A DNA stretch of 13,013 bases, from positions 1 through 13,013 of the forward strand of contig CAIJTL010001079.1 of the NCBI GenBank assembly GCA_903823545.1, given 5' to 3'. The notes under the pieces are model-generated. The model was not told the DNA's origin and ran no database searches. It saw nothing but the letters and a program-made list of their open reading frames with translations. Source of the DNA: an uncultured Planctomycetaceae bacterium. Its GTDB lineage: Bacteria; Planctomycetota; Planctomycetia; Planctomycetales; Planctomycetaceae. Positions 1-6,651 of this stretch are shown piece by piece. Position numbers and translations under genes: made by a program. Each line of letters opens with the position of its first letter. Position 1 is the stretch's first letter.

Positions 1-2096
1 GGAACTGGTTTGCCGCCAAATTTGTCATTCAATTTGCCGCTGATCGCGAGCACCGAATCACGAACTTCTTCGGCCTGAAGTCGGCGCAGGGGGAAATGCC
101 CCAGCAGTCGATTGTCTGGATCGACGGTCTCTTGCAATGAGTTCCGCAGTGACGATTGGCGGTAAGCAGTCGATAGCATCATGACTCGATGAAGGTGCTT
201 CAGCGACCACGCTTCGCCAGATTCGGTGAACTCCGATGCGAGCCAATCGAGCAATTCGGGATGCGAAGGGCGTTCGCCAGCAACACCGAGATCAGCGGGA
301 GTCGCGACCAATCCGCGACCGAAATGTTGCATCCAAACTCGATTGACTAAGACGCGAGCGAGCAGAGGATGTTTGCCCGATGTCAGCCATTTTGCGAACG
401 CAAGACGACGACCGCTGGTCGGCAATGCGGGATCATCGAGCGGGATCGCGACTGAAGCTTTATTGGCCGCGATGATCGACAACTCTCCCGGTTCGACTTG
501 TTGCTTCGGTGCGAAGTGTTCGCCGCGTGCGAACAGAACCGTCGGCGGAATGATGTTCGGGACTTCGTTGAGAACCATCACGAACTCTTCGGCTGGTTTG
601 GTTGCTCGAAGTTCGGTCGCTTGCTTTGTGAACGCATTCACCTCTTCAAAAGCCTTGTTGTCATACAGCGGAAGCGTCCCACCGTTGACGTTGATGCTTG
701 GATGATCCTTCAACAAAGCGACTTGTTCCGGAGTCCGTTTGTCTGCGGCTAAGTTGTGAGCCGTTCGCAGCGGTGCTCGGAGTTCTTCTGGCTTCTTGAG
801 GAGCTCCAGTTCAAGGATTCGTTGAATGTGCTCATCCAGCTTCTTTTGACGTTCAGCGTCGATCTTGACTGCTTGAGCTTCAATCTCCGCCGCCTTGGCT
901 CGATCGGCGTCTGTGTAAAGTGTGACCAGCCGACCGTTCGGAACTCGCCAGTTCTTCCAGTCATAGGCCGGTTCAAAAATCGCTCGGAAGCGATAGTAAT
1001 CCACTTGCGTGATCGGTTCGTAACGGTGATTGTGACATTGCGCACACCCCAGCGAGAGGCCGAGAAGCGATGTCGCCACCGTCTTGATCGTCTCAGACAT
1101 CACCGCATTTCGAGCGATGTTTTGATCCACTCCCGACGCAGTCCCGTCAGGAGCCATCCGTAGAAATCCGGTCGCAGCCAATTTGTCGAGATTCTCTGGC
1201 GAGAGATTCGCATGAGGCAATGGAACGAGTTCATCGCCAGCGAGTTGTTCGGTCAGAAACTCGTTGAATGGCTTGTTGGCGTTGAATGCTCGAATGACAT
1301 AATCACGATATTTGTAGGCCCACGCCCGCACCGGATCTTCGTCGGTGTAACCCTCCGAGTCTGCATACCCAGCGATATCGAGCCAGTGCCGCCCCCAACG
1401 TTCTCCGTATCTTGGCGAAGCCAACAATCGCTCAACCAGAGCTTCATAGGCATTGGGCGACGGATCGCTGGCGAACTCTTCCACCTCTTCCGGAGTTGGT
1501 GGCAATCCGTGCAAGTCGAATGTTGCTCGACGGATTAAGGCACGTCGGTCCGCTTCCGGTGAAAATGAAAGTTGCTTCGATTCCAATGCGGCTAGCAAGA
1601 ATGCATCGATTGGATTTCGAGCAAGCCCCGCGTTCTGAAGCTTTGCAATCGCAGGTCTTAAGAAAGGCTGAAAGGACCAGTGCGAAATCTCGACTTCCGT
1701 GAAATTGTTTTCGTCCGGCTTATCGGGTTCCGCACGAGCAGTTTTGGCGCCAGAAGCGATCCAGCGACGAATAATCTCCCGTTCGGCGGGTGTTACTTTG
1801 CGCTCGGACGGAGGCATTTCGCCGGATTCGATTCGCTTGAGAAGCAAGCTCAAATCGGGCTGACCCGCCACGATTCCTTTTCCCGATTCACCCCCTTGTT
1901 CCGCAAGACGTTTCAGTCGCAGATCCAACTTCCCTTCGAGCTTCTCACCTTCTCCGTGGCAGTGAAAGCAATGGGCCTTCAAGATCGGACGAACGTGTTT
2001 TTCAAAGGTCACGTCATTGAAATCTGCCGCAGAGGCAATCGCAGGAATGGCGAGGCCAGAAATAAGCACGAGCAGTCGGCAATTCGAGTGAATCAT
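1..2096 (-). CDS. Secreted planctomycete cytochrome C-like (PSCyt1) / DUF1549 / DUF1553 protein, partial at C-terminus
   Basis: The frame is open from an ATG at 2096 to the left edge, giving 698 codons with no stop, so the C-terminus is missing. Residues 1-23 look like a signal peptide ending A-S-A-A. A CxxCH haem-type motif lies at C43-C46-H47, followed by the PSCyt1-like segment with S-G-E-M-P-P at 91-96. DUF1549 spans about 160-370, with P-R-Y-G-E-R-W-G-R-H-W-L-D-I-A at 228-242 and a second CxxCH at C351-C354-H355 (G-C-A-Q-C-H-N-H-R-Y-E-P-I). DUF1553 begins near residue 560 (F-A-K-W-L, then N-R-V-W-M-Q-H-F-G-R-G). These families are greatly expanded in Planctomycetes and are often found beside DUF1501 genes; their biochemical role is unsettled, with electron transfer or polymer breakdown suggested. 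The start is supported by GGAGGAG at 2109-2103, six bases before the ATG. A weak -10 (TATAGT) lies at 2144-2139. The architecture is certain; the function is not. Confidence 0.95.
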   Translation of the reverse strand, partial: MIHSNCRLLVLISGLAIPAIASAADFNDVTFEKHVRPILKAHCFHCHGEGEKLEGKLDLRLKRLAEQGGESGKGIVAGQPDLSLLLKRIESGEMPPSERKVTPAEREIIRRWIASGAKTARAEPDKPDENNFTEVEISHWSFQPFLRPAIAKLQNAGLARNPIDAFLLAALESKQLSFSPEADRRALIRRATFDLHGLPPTPEEVEEFASDPSPNAYEALVERLLASPRYGERWGRHWLDIAGYADSEGYTDEDPVRAWAYKYRDYVIRAFNANKPFNEFLTEQLAGDELVPLPHANLSPENLDKLAATGFLRMAPDGTASGVDQNIARNAVMSETIKTVATSLLGLSLGCAQCHNHRYEPITQVDYYRFRAIFEPAYDWKNWRVPNGRLVTLYTDADRAKAAEIEAQAVKIDAERQKKLDEHIQRILELELLKKPEELRAPLRTAHNLAADKRTPEQVALLKDHPSINVNGGTLPLYDNKAFEEVNAFTKQATELRATKPAEEFVMVLNEVPNIIPPTVLFARGEHFAPKQQVEPGELSIIAANKASVAIPLDDPALPTSGRRLAFAKWLTSGKHPLLARVLVNRVWMQHFGRGLVATPADLGVAGERPSHPELLDWLASEFTESGEAWSLKHLHRVMMLSTAYRQSSLRNSLQETVDPDNRLLGHFPLRRLQAEEVRDSVLAISGKLNDKFGGKPV

Positions 2097-2357
2097 TTCA
2101 AACTCCTCCGCCACCAGAAAGTCGTGGCTTTCGGAGAGACTATACGACAACGAGTGGCTGTTACGTAGGTCACATGATGTGTTTGGGGCCGCCTGTTCGC
2201 CGACGCAGACAAGTCCTTCTCATTCGGCAAAACGTTGCACCAGGGCAATCGCGGCGGTTCAACAATGAAATGTCCCGATTTGTTTTGCTGACTCCGGCAA
2301 AGAAAACACGACGCTGACATTCGATGTTAGGCGAGGAGTGTGCCCGATAATTGCTGC

Positions 2358-2385
2358 TTGCTGACGTTGGGTATCGGCCTACAAT
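2358..2385 (+). promoter_or_regulatory. Candidate sigma70-type promoter for the membrane peptide/flavoprotein operon
   Basis: A -35-like TTGCTG at 2358-2363 is followed by a 16-base spacer and TACAAT at 2380-2385, which matches five of six bases of the TATAAT consensus. Transcription would start near 2392, leaving a leader of roughly 85 bases before the ATG at 2476. It is the best-looking rightward promoter in the region. This is an inference from consensus matching only. Confidence 0.4.
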
Positions 2386-2466
2386 CGCGTCCAATGTTAG
2401 AGTCTGAGTGTGTACGTCGTGCTGTTCTGGCCGCGCTTTCCGTTTCGATCGTTCTTGGACCTTCAC

Positions 2467-2471
2467 GGAGG
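2467..2471 (+). promoter_or_regulatory. Ribosome binding site fixing the start of the 53-residue membrane peptide
   Basis: GGAGG lies four bases before the ATG at 2476. It decides in favour of this start over the in-frame GTG at 2410, which would add 22 residues and has no such site. Confidence 0.6.
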
Positions 2472-2475
2472 CATC

Positions 2476-2637
2476 ATGGGCAACGTCCTCTTCGGAATCA
2501 TTTTCATTGTCGGCGGACTGTCAGGGAATTTGGCGCTGCTTGGAACCAATAGCGGCCCGGCCTTGGCGGCTGTTGGCGCAGGGCTATTGATTTGGGGGAT
2601 CGTTCAAGTTTCCAAGAGCCGCTCTCAACAGGACTGA
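2476..2637 (+). CDS. Small two-helix membrane protein, function unknown
   Basis: This is a 53-residue protein that I cannot assign to a named family. It is almost wholly hydrophobic. A first helix (about residues 3-23, rich in G, I, L, F) and a second (about 29-46, A-A-V-G-A-G-L-L-I-W-G-I) are separated by a short N-S-G-P turn, and the tail is polar and basic (K-S-R-S-Q-Q-D). Two Gly-rich segments of this kind suggest a helical hairpin in the inner membrane. The ATG at 2476 is chosen because GGAGG precedes it by four bases. Its TGA ends five bases before the preferred ATG of the flavoprotein, so the two genes are probably translated from one message and possibly coupled. It could be a small membrane partner of the enzymes that follow, but nothing in the sequence proves this. 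Confidence 0.7.
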   Translation: MGNVLFGIIFIVGGLSGNLALLGTNSGPALAAVGAGLLIWGIVQVSKSRSQQD

Positions 2638-2642
2638 CGCGG

Positions 2643-3791
2643 ATGTCGGACATCTTCGATGTGATCGTTTTAGGGACCGGCGGGTTCGGATGCAGTGCCT
2701 TGTACCATCTCGCTCGACGCGGGTTAAAAGTGCTGGGCGTCGACCGGTTTGGTGCGGCGCATGATCGAGGTAGCTCGCATGGCGAAACTCGGATTATTCG
2801 CAAAGCCTATTTTGAACACCCTGACTACGTGCCACTGCTGCTGCGAGCGTATGACCTATGGGGGGAACTAGAAGCTGAATCTCATCAGCAACTTTTTTGG
2901 CAATGCGGCCTGATGCTTGCCGGTCTCCCGGAGAGCGAAGCCATTTCAGGTGCCAGACTTTCCGCAAAACAACATACGTTGAATGTTGAAAACTTAACGG
3001 CGACTGAGGCTTCACATCGCTGGCCCGGTTTTCGGATTCCTGACGACTTCGACGTGGTCTTCGAGCCAGAAGCCGGCTTTCTGAAAGTAGAAGCCTGCGT
3101 TCAAACGCATCTCGACCTTGCGATCGCGCACGGAGCACGTCTGCAATTGAACGCCCCGGTTGTGTCGTGGTCTGCATCTGATCGCGAAGTGCGAGTGCAG
3201 ACAATCAACGGCGAATTCGTGGCGAAGTCATTAGTCATCACCGCCGGTGCATGGTCTGCGAGTGTGATGGCTGATTTGAATCTTCCATTACAAGTGCTTC
3301 GCAAACCTCTTTTTTGGCATCAGACCTCGAGCACCGAATACAACCTCGGCAGTGGCATGCCGACGTTTTATTTTGAAATGCCTGGCAACAATGGTGGTGA
3401 GGCGAGGTCGTTCTATGGCTTTCCTTCGATCGACAACACAACACTCAAAGTTGCCGAACATTCTGGTGGAGACACGGTGTCAGATCCATTATTCGTAGAT
3501 CGCGAATGTCGCAAAGAAGACTCGCAGCCGATCGCTCAGTTCGTACAGTCATGTCTTCCGAAACTGAATCCGCAAGCTTCTCGGCAGGCCGTATGCCTTT
3601 ATACGGTAACACCGGATCGGCATTTCGTGGTTGATCGACATCCTCAACACCCGAATGTCGTCATTGGATGCGGATTCTCTGGTCACGGTTTTAAGTTCAC
3701 CTCAGTCCTTGGCGAGGCACTGGCGGACCTCGCAACCGATGGCCACACGAAACAGCCCATTGGATTTCTTAGGCTCAGTCGTTTGCAATGA
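2643..3791 (+). CDS. FAD-dependent amine oxidase of the monomeric sarcosine oxidase / N-methyltryptophan oxidase family
   Basis: A 382-residue DAO-superfamily flavoprotein, close to the usual 370-390 residues of this family. These enzymes oxidise secondary amines such as sarcosine or N-methyl amino acids to an imine, with O2 reduced to H2O2, in the cytoplasm. Visible features: the FAD dinucleotide motif G11-T-G-G14-F-G16 with D-R-F ending strand 2; S-S-H-G-E-T49-R50-I-I-R near the substrate/flavin site; K269 and H273 in T-L-K-V-A-E-H, matching the O2-activating Lys265 and His269 of Bacillus sarcosine oxidase; C318 in A-V-C-L-Y-T-V-T-P-D, matching Cys315, the covalent flavin attachment residue; and G-F-S-G-H-G-F-K351-F. 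All key residues are therefore present. The ATG at 2643 is chosen over 2592, which would overlap the upstream gene and only add a non-conserved stretch. The exact substrate (sarcosine, N-methyltryptophan, pipecolate or another) cannot be read from the sequence. Confidence 0.92.
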   Translation: MSDIFDVIVLGTGGFGCSALYHLARRGLKVLGVDRFGAAHDRGSSHGETRIIRKAYFEHPDYVPLLLRAYDLWGELEAESHQQLFWQCGLMLAGLPESEAISGARLSAKQHTLNVENLTATEASHRWPGFRIPDDFDVVFEPEAGFLKVEACVQTHLDLAIAHGARLQLNAPVVSWSASDREVRVQTINGEFVAKSLVITAGAWSASVMADLNLPLQVLRKPLFWHQTSSTEYNLGSGMPTFYFEMPGNNGGEARSFYGFPSIDNTTLKVAEHSGGDTVSDPLFVDRECRKEDSQPIAQFVQSCLPKLNPQASRQAVCLYTVTPDRHFVVDRHPQHPNVVIGCGFSGHGFKFTSVLGEALADLATDGHTKQPIGFLRLSRLQ

Positions 3792-3876
3792 CCCTGCGGA
3801 ATTGTCTGACGATGCAATTACTCAATTGGCCGCACATACGCAGAAAGCATTTGACGTGAAATCAAGTTTTGAGCCC

Positions 3877-4836
3877 GTGAAAATCGGAGTGATTGGATTG
3901 GGGCGATTCGGTCGCCTGCACTCTTTGACTGTCGCTGGCTTAGCGGAGGCGAACTTAGTCGGACTCGTTGCGAAGCGTGAAGAAAGCTTGCGAGCGATTG
4001 CCGCAGAACTTCCGCATGTCCCTGGCTGGACGAATCTTGATCAGGCAATCGAAGAGTCAAGAGCCGAAGCCTGGGTTGTAGCCTGTACGACCGCTTCGCA
4101 TGTGGAAGTAACGAAGAAGCTATTAGCCGCTGGCAAGACGGTATTACTGGAGAAACCCGTCTCTGAAAACTTGGATGAAGCTCGCAGCCTTGCGTCCTTG
4201 GTAAAAGCGGACTCTAGCAATCTCATGCTAGGACACATCGTCCTTTTCAATAGCGAATTTCTGCAGTTGCGCGATGAGGTTCGATGTCGCGGATCAATCT
4301 CATTCATCGACTGCGTCCGGCATCGTCCGGCGACGATCGTCAAACAATTTCCGGGTGAGAACCCGCTTCACGCAACGATGGTTCATGACCTCTATGCAGC
4401 TCAAGTTCTTGTCGATCGCGAAGAACCGACATCGTTCAGCGCGCAGTACCACCGCACAAAAAGCGGCGAGATCGATTTGGCCCTCGCGCAGTTGAAATGG
4501 CCAAGCGGCATCATTGCTTCGTTTGCCGCTTCTTATCTGACACCCGATGGAATGCCTCCACGCGGCTTTGATCGGATGGAAGTTTTTGGCGACGGCTGGT
4601 GTTCGCGAATTAGCCCGAATCCACGCCCTATCGAAGTCTGGGACGCGAAAGCATCTTGGCCAATGGCTCTAGAAATACGAGCAGGCTCATCGGGAGCAAC
4701 TGGCATGATGGCTGAAGAGCTACGCCACTTCTGCAAGGTCGTTCGGGGAGAATTGGCAGTCCCCGTCGGAGCGACTTTCGCCGATGCAATTCAGGTCCAA
4801 CAGTGGATGGAAAAGCTCACATCCATAGCGCAGTAA
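3877..4836 (+). CDS. Gfo/Idh/MocA-family NAD(P)-dependent oxidoreductase
   Basis: From the GTG at 3877 this is a 319-residue protein, normal for the family. The N-terminal Rossmann domain starts K-I-G-V-I-G-L-G-R-F-G-R-L-H-S, the usual beginning of Gfo/Idh proteins, and carries the family E92-K93-P94 motif (L-L-E-K-P-V-S-E-N). The C-terminal alpha/beta half includes M-V-H170-D171-L-Y, the region that supplies catalytic acid/base residues in relatives. Members oxidise or reduce sugars, inositols, imino acids or biliverdin with NAD(P). The gene follows the amine oxidase on the same strand, so an imine or amino-acid-derived substrate is plausible but unproven. The start is uncertain: the frame is open upstream, with an ATG at 3739 (46 extra residues, 53-base overlap with the oxidase gene) and a GTG at 3856. 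None of the three has a clear ribosome site, so 3877 is chosen on family similarity. Confidence 0.9.
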   Translation: MKIGVIGLGRFGRLHSLTVAGLAEANLVGLVAKREESLRAIAAELPHVPGWTNLDQAIEESRAEAWVVACTTASHVEVTKKLLAAGKTVLLEKPVSENLDEARSLASLVKADSSNLMLGHIVLFNSEFLQLRDEVRCRGSISFIDCVRHRPATIVKQFPGENPLHATMVHDLYAAQVLVDREEPTSFSAQYHRTKSGEIDLALAQLKWPSGIIASFAASYLTPDGMPPRGFDRMEVFGDGWCSRISPNPRPIEVWDAKASWPMALEIRAGSSGATGMMAEELRHFCKVVRGELAVPVGATFADAIQVQQWMEKLTSIAQ

Positions 4837-4837
4837 A

Positions 4838-4915
4838 AAGCAAAAGGTCGGAAGGTTTTTCAGTCCGCTCGCATACAAAACCGTGATGCAAACGAACTGA
4901 AAAAACTTCCGACCT
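4838..4915 (-). terminator. Intrinsic terminator of rpmA, long stem-loop with T-rich tail
   Basis: Arms at 4845-4864 and 4896-4915 pair at 19 of 20 positions (only G4855/A4905 fails) around a 31-base loop, which itself holds a short GCAT/ATGC pairing. Reading leftward, the stem is followed directly by TTTTGCTTTTT (4848-4838 on the minus strand), the hallmark of a factor-independent terminator, 33 bases past the L27 stop codon. Reading rightward there is no T-run after the stem, so it is a poorer terminator for the oxidoreductase gene, whose stop is only eight bases away. Confidence 0.75.
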
Positions 4916-4948
4916 CGCGAGATGCACTGTAAGAAGTTGGACAGCGAA

Positions 4949-5221
4949 CTAGTTCGCTGCAACTGCTTCGGCTGGAACTTCGATGCGGACGTTGACTCGA
5001 CGACCATCACGATCGAAGTAAACTTGACCGGCAACTAAAGAGAAAAGCGTGTAGTCACGGCCCATGCCGACGTTTTTCCCGGGATGCCACTTGGTTCCGC
5101 ATTGGCGAATAATGATATTGCCCGCGATGACCGCTTGGCCGCCAAACTTCTTGACACCCAGACGCTGCGAATTGGAATCGCGACCGTTGCGGCTGGAACC
5201 CTGTCCCTTCTTATGAGCCAT
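4949..5221 (-). CDS. rpmA: 50S ribosomal protein L27 (bL27)
   Basis: A 90-residue protein with the unmistakable L27 sequence: [16 protein letters not shown] at the start, then [21 protein letters not shown], and [16 protein letters not shown]27 sits in the large ribosomal subunit, and its N-terminal tail reaches the peptidyl transferase centre. The protein begins directly with the mature A-H-K-K-G tail, without the cleaved N-terminal extension seen in Firmicutes. The ATG is preceded by purine-rich AAGGGTAAGG. In most bacteria rpmA follows rplU (L21) in an operon. Here the upstream 173 bases are non-coding and the next gene up encodes an unrelated secreted protein, so rpmA appears to be a single-gene unit with its own promoter and terminator. 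Confidence 0.99.
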   Translation of the reverse strand: MAHKKGQGSSRNGRDSNSQRLGVKKFGGQAVIAGNIIIRQCGTKWHPGKNVGMGRDYTLFSLVAGQVYFDRDGRRVNVRIEVPAEAVAAN

Positions 5222-5255
5222 GTTGCCTTACCCTTTGATTTACTGAATTATCGCA

Positions 5256-5284
5256 AGCCGGAGACATCGCCTCTGGCTGGAGGC
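5256..5284 (-). promoter_or_regulatory. Alternative hairpins in the rpmA leader
   Basis: On the minus strand GCCTC (5284-5280 region) can pair with GAGGC (5273-5269) around a six-base loop. Alternatively AGCCAGAG (5278-5271) can pair with CTCCGGCT (5263-5256) around a seven-base loop with one mismatch. The two folds share bases 5269-5278 and so exclude each other. They lie about 35 bases before the L27 start and do not cover its ribosome site. A regulatory role is an inference; chance folding is possible. Confidence 0.3.
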
Positions 5285-5303
5285 CGATTTTGGAAAGTGC
5301 GGC

Positions 5304-5332
5304 AGTGTAGTGGCGTCCCGACCGTCAATCAA
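5304..5332 (-). promoter_or_regulatory. Candidate sigma70-type promoter of rpmA
   Basis: Reading leftward, TTGATT (5332-5327) and TACACT (5309-5304) are separated by exactly 17 bases, a good match to the -35/-10 pattern. It would give a leader of about 75 bases before the L27 start at 5221 and makes rpmA independent of the upstream secreted-protein gene. Confidence 0.45.
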
Positions 5333-5394
5333 CAAACCAAGCCGTTGTGTCAACGAGTTGGGCTGAAACACCGACGAAAGCCCATGTTTTACGA

Positions 5395-6501
5395 CTATTC
5401 TGCCTTCTGAGCATCGTCGGCTGGTTTCGCGTTTTCAGCCGCAGCGGGCTTTGCTGCGAGTGGTTTTTTCGGCGCAACTTTCTGATTCGGAGGTGCGGCG
5501 ACTGGGATTTGGACATCGTCCGGCTGGTAAATCCACTCTGGTTCTCCCAGGAGCTTAAATTCGACTTCTTGCGGATCGATACCGTCGCCAGGACGCCAGA
5601 ACCGCTGAATCAGAGTCTTCCGCCAAACGATCGGCTTCTCTTCGTCTTTAGTCACTCGGTCGTGCGTCGTGGTGTAGAACCAGATTTTCGAGGCCGTGTC
5701 AGCGGGAGCGGGTTTACGTTCGTTGAAGAGGTTGTAGGTTTCTGAAGCGGCCTTCCAAATCGTTTTGCCATCCCAAATCTGGTCGGAGAAATTCAATTTT
5801 CCTTCTTTAACTCGATCGACCAGCGTTTGGTAATCGACAGGACCACGCACCAGTTTGTATCCGTTTGAGAAGCCGGACATCATGATCGTGAAGTAATCCG
5901 CTTCGGGATCAACACCGCGCCACAAGGCGACGCCATACATCGCCTTAACCTGCTTTGCATTCGCTTCCGGCGGCGTGACTTCTGGAATGCTTCCACTCAT
6001 GGCAACAAGATTTTTCAGAGTCACCCCGGGTGGCAATTTGCTCTTTTCACGTTCTGTGATGATCTTTTGAGCCGCCGGAATAATGACATCGGGGTAAATC
6101 TTTTGCTGATCATTGTCACTCGTGACGAGTGTCATCTCGGGAACGAATTGTGGAGCGGCTACTTCCTCATCAAATTTATTGGTCGGGTCTGTGTCTGATT
6201 CGTCCTTCGTTTCACCGAGTCCTCGATTGATCACTCGAAACACGAAGTAAACGACCGGCTCTTTCTTCAATTCGCCGGATTTGGGGTCCGGTAGTTCGAC
6301 TAACCGCATCCGAAGCGATTTGAATTGTGCTTCCAGAACCCACAAATTCGTTTGACTCGTTCGCTCGTCGCCCGTCGTAAACGGAGTGGCGACGTTGTCA
6401 AAGCCAAATGTCACCTGCTGAAACGCGTGAGCGGACGATACCTGCCACTGGCTCGCGAACAACAACGACAAAAATCCGATCAAACCAATGACTCGTCGCA
6501 T
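5395..6501 (-). CDS. Secreted protein of unknown function with Ala/Lys/Pro-rich tail
   Basis: A 368-residue protein I do not recognise. Residues 1-27 form a typical signal peptide (M-R-R, a hydrophobic core V-I-G-L-I-G-F-L-S-L-L-F-A, then S-S-A-H-A as a likely cleavage site), so it should be exported. The mature part starts with aromatic and hydrophobic strands (Q-Q-V-T-F-G-F, then V-V-Y-F-V-F-R-V-I-N-R-G at 83-94), suggesting a beta-rich, perhaps Ig-like fold. An acidic D/E/T patch follows at 99-113. The region 186-330 is rich in W, Y and F (A-L-W-R-G-V-D, I-W-D-G-K-T-I-W-K, K-I-W-F-Y-T-T-T-H). Residues about 334-368 are low-complexity A/K/P, perhaps surface-exposed. An in-frame ATG further up at 6699 would add 66 non-signal-like residues and overlap the divergent yggS gene, so 6501 is preferred, with AGGA eleven bases before it. 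It is probably transcribed alone. Confidence 0.85.
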   Translation of the reverse strand: MRRVIGLIGFLSLLFASQWQVSSAHAFQQVTFGFDNVATPFTTGDERTSQTNLWVLEAQFKSLRMRLVELPDPKSGELKKEPVVYFVFRVINRGLGETKDESDTDPTNKFDEEVAAPQFVPEMTLVTSDNDQQKIYPDVIIPAAQKIITEREKSKLPPGVTLKNLVAMSGSIPEVTPPEANAKQVKAMYGVALWRGVDPEADYFTIMMSGFSNGYKLVRGPVDYQTLVDRVKEGKLNFSDQIWDGKTIWKAASETYNLFNERKPAPADTASKIWFYTTTHDRVTKDEEKPIVWRKTLIQRFWRPGDGIDPQEVEFKLLGEPEWIYQPDDVQIPVAAPPNQKVAPKKPLAAKPAAAENAKPADDAQKAE

Positions 6502-6590
6502 CGATCGCAATCCTGCGAAAGGACGCGACCGCTGCATGGCGGGCGCGTCGGTGTCGAAAAGAACGAGCCTCCGGCCCGTTATCGCGGCGG

Positions 6591-6620
6591 ACTCTATCTG
6601 CGTAATCGCAAACGGGTCAA
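6591..6620 (-). promoter_or_regulatory. Candidate promoter of the secreted unknown protein
   Basis: Reading leftward, TTGACC (6620-6615) matches five of six -35 bases and is followed, after an 18-base spacer, by TAGAGT (6596-6591), a fair -10. It lies in the 150-base divergent gap with yggS and would give a leader of about 85 bases to the ATG at 6501. No equally good rightward promoter was seen for yggS. Confidence 0.4.
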
Positions 6621-6651
6621 TACGTTGTCGTGGCCGACCAGACGGTTCAGA

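Larger units (their letters stand above)
2097..2475. other. Gene-free divergent intergenic region
   Basis: These 379 bases separate the leftward DUF1549/1553 gene from the rightward operon. They hold a purine-rich ribosome site for the left gene (2103-2109), a possible leftward -10 at 2139-2144, and a good rightward promoter candidate at 2358-2385. Short open frames cross it on both strands, but none has a ribosome site together with a protein-like composition. I see no strong inverted repeat or RNA gene in it. Confidence 0.6.

Noticed and set aside
226..1163. Long rightward open frames opposite the DUF1549/1553 gene
   Set aside because: They lie antisense to a clearly conserved coding region, have no ribosome site, and their products are Ser/Arg-rich without any family-like motif.
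1680..2168. Rightward 162-codon open frame across the signal-peptide end of the DUF1549/1553 gene
   Set aside because: It mirrors the real leftward gene, with no start signal and no recognisable protein features.
2093..2466. Two leftward small open frames in the intergenic region
   Set aside because: Their products are Arg/Ser/Cys-rich with no hydrophobic or motif structure, and neither has a ribosome site; one runs into the DUF1549/1553 start region.
2592..2642. Longer start for the amine oxidase
   Set aside because: It overlaps the membrane-peptide gene by 46 bases and adds residues before the flavin-binding strand that the family does not have; ATG 2643 fits better.
3788..3859. ATG overlapping the oxidase stop, giving a 23-residue frame
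   Set aside because: It is in a different frame from the oxidoreductase and ends at once; most likely chance.
6325..6651. Upstream extension of the yggS frame
   Set aside because: It overlaps the start of the divergent secreted-protein gene and reads as Arg-rich sequence unlike YggS; the family similarity begins after 6652.
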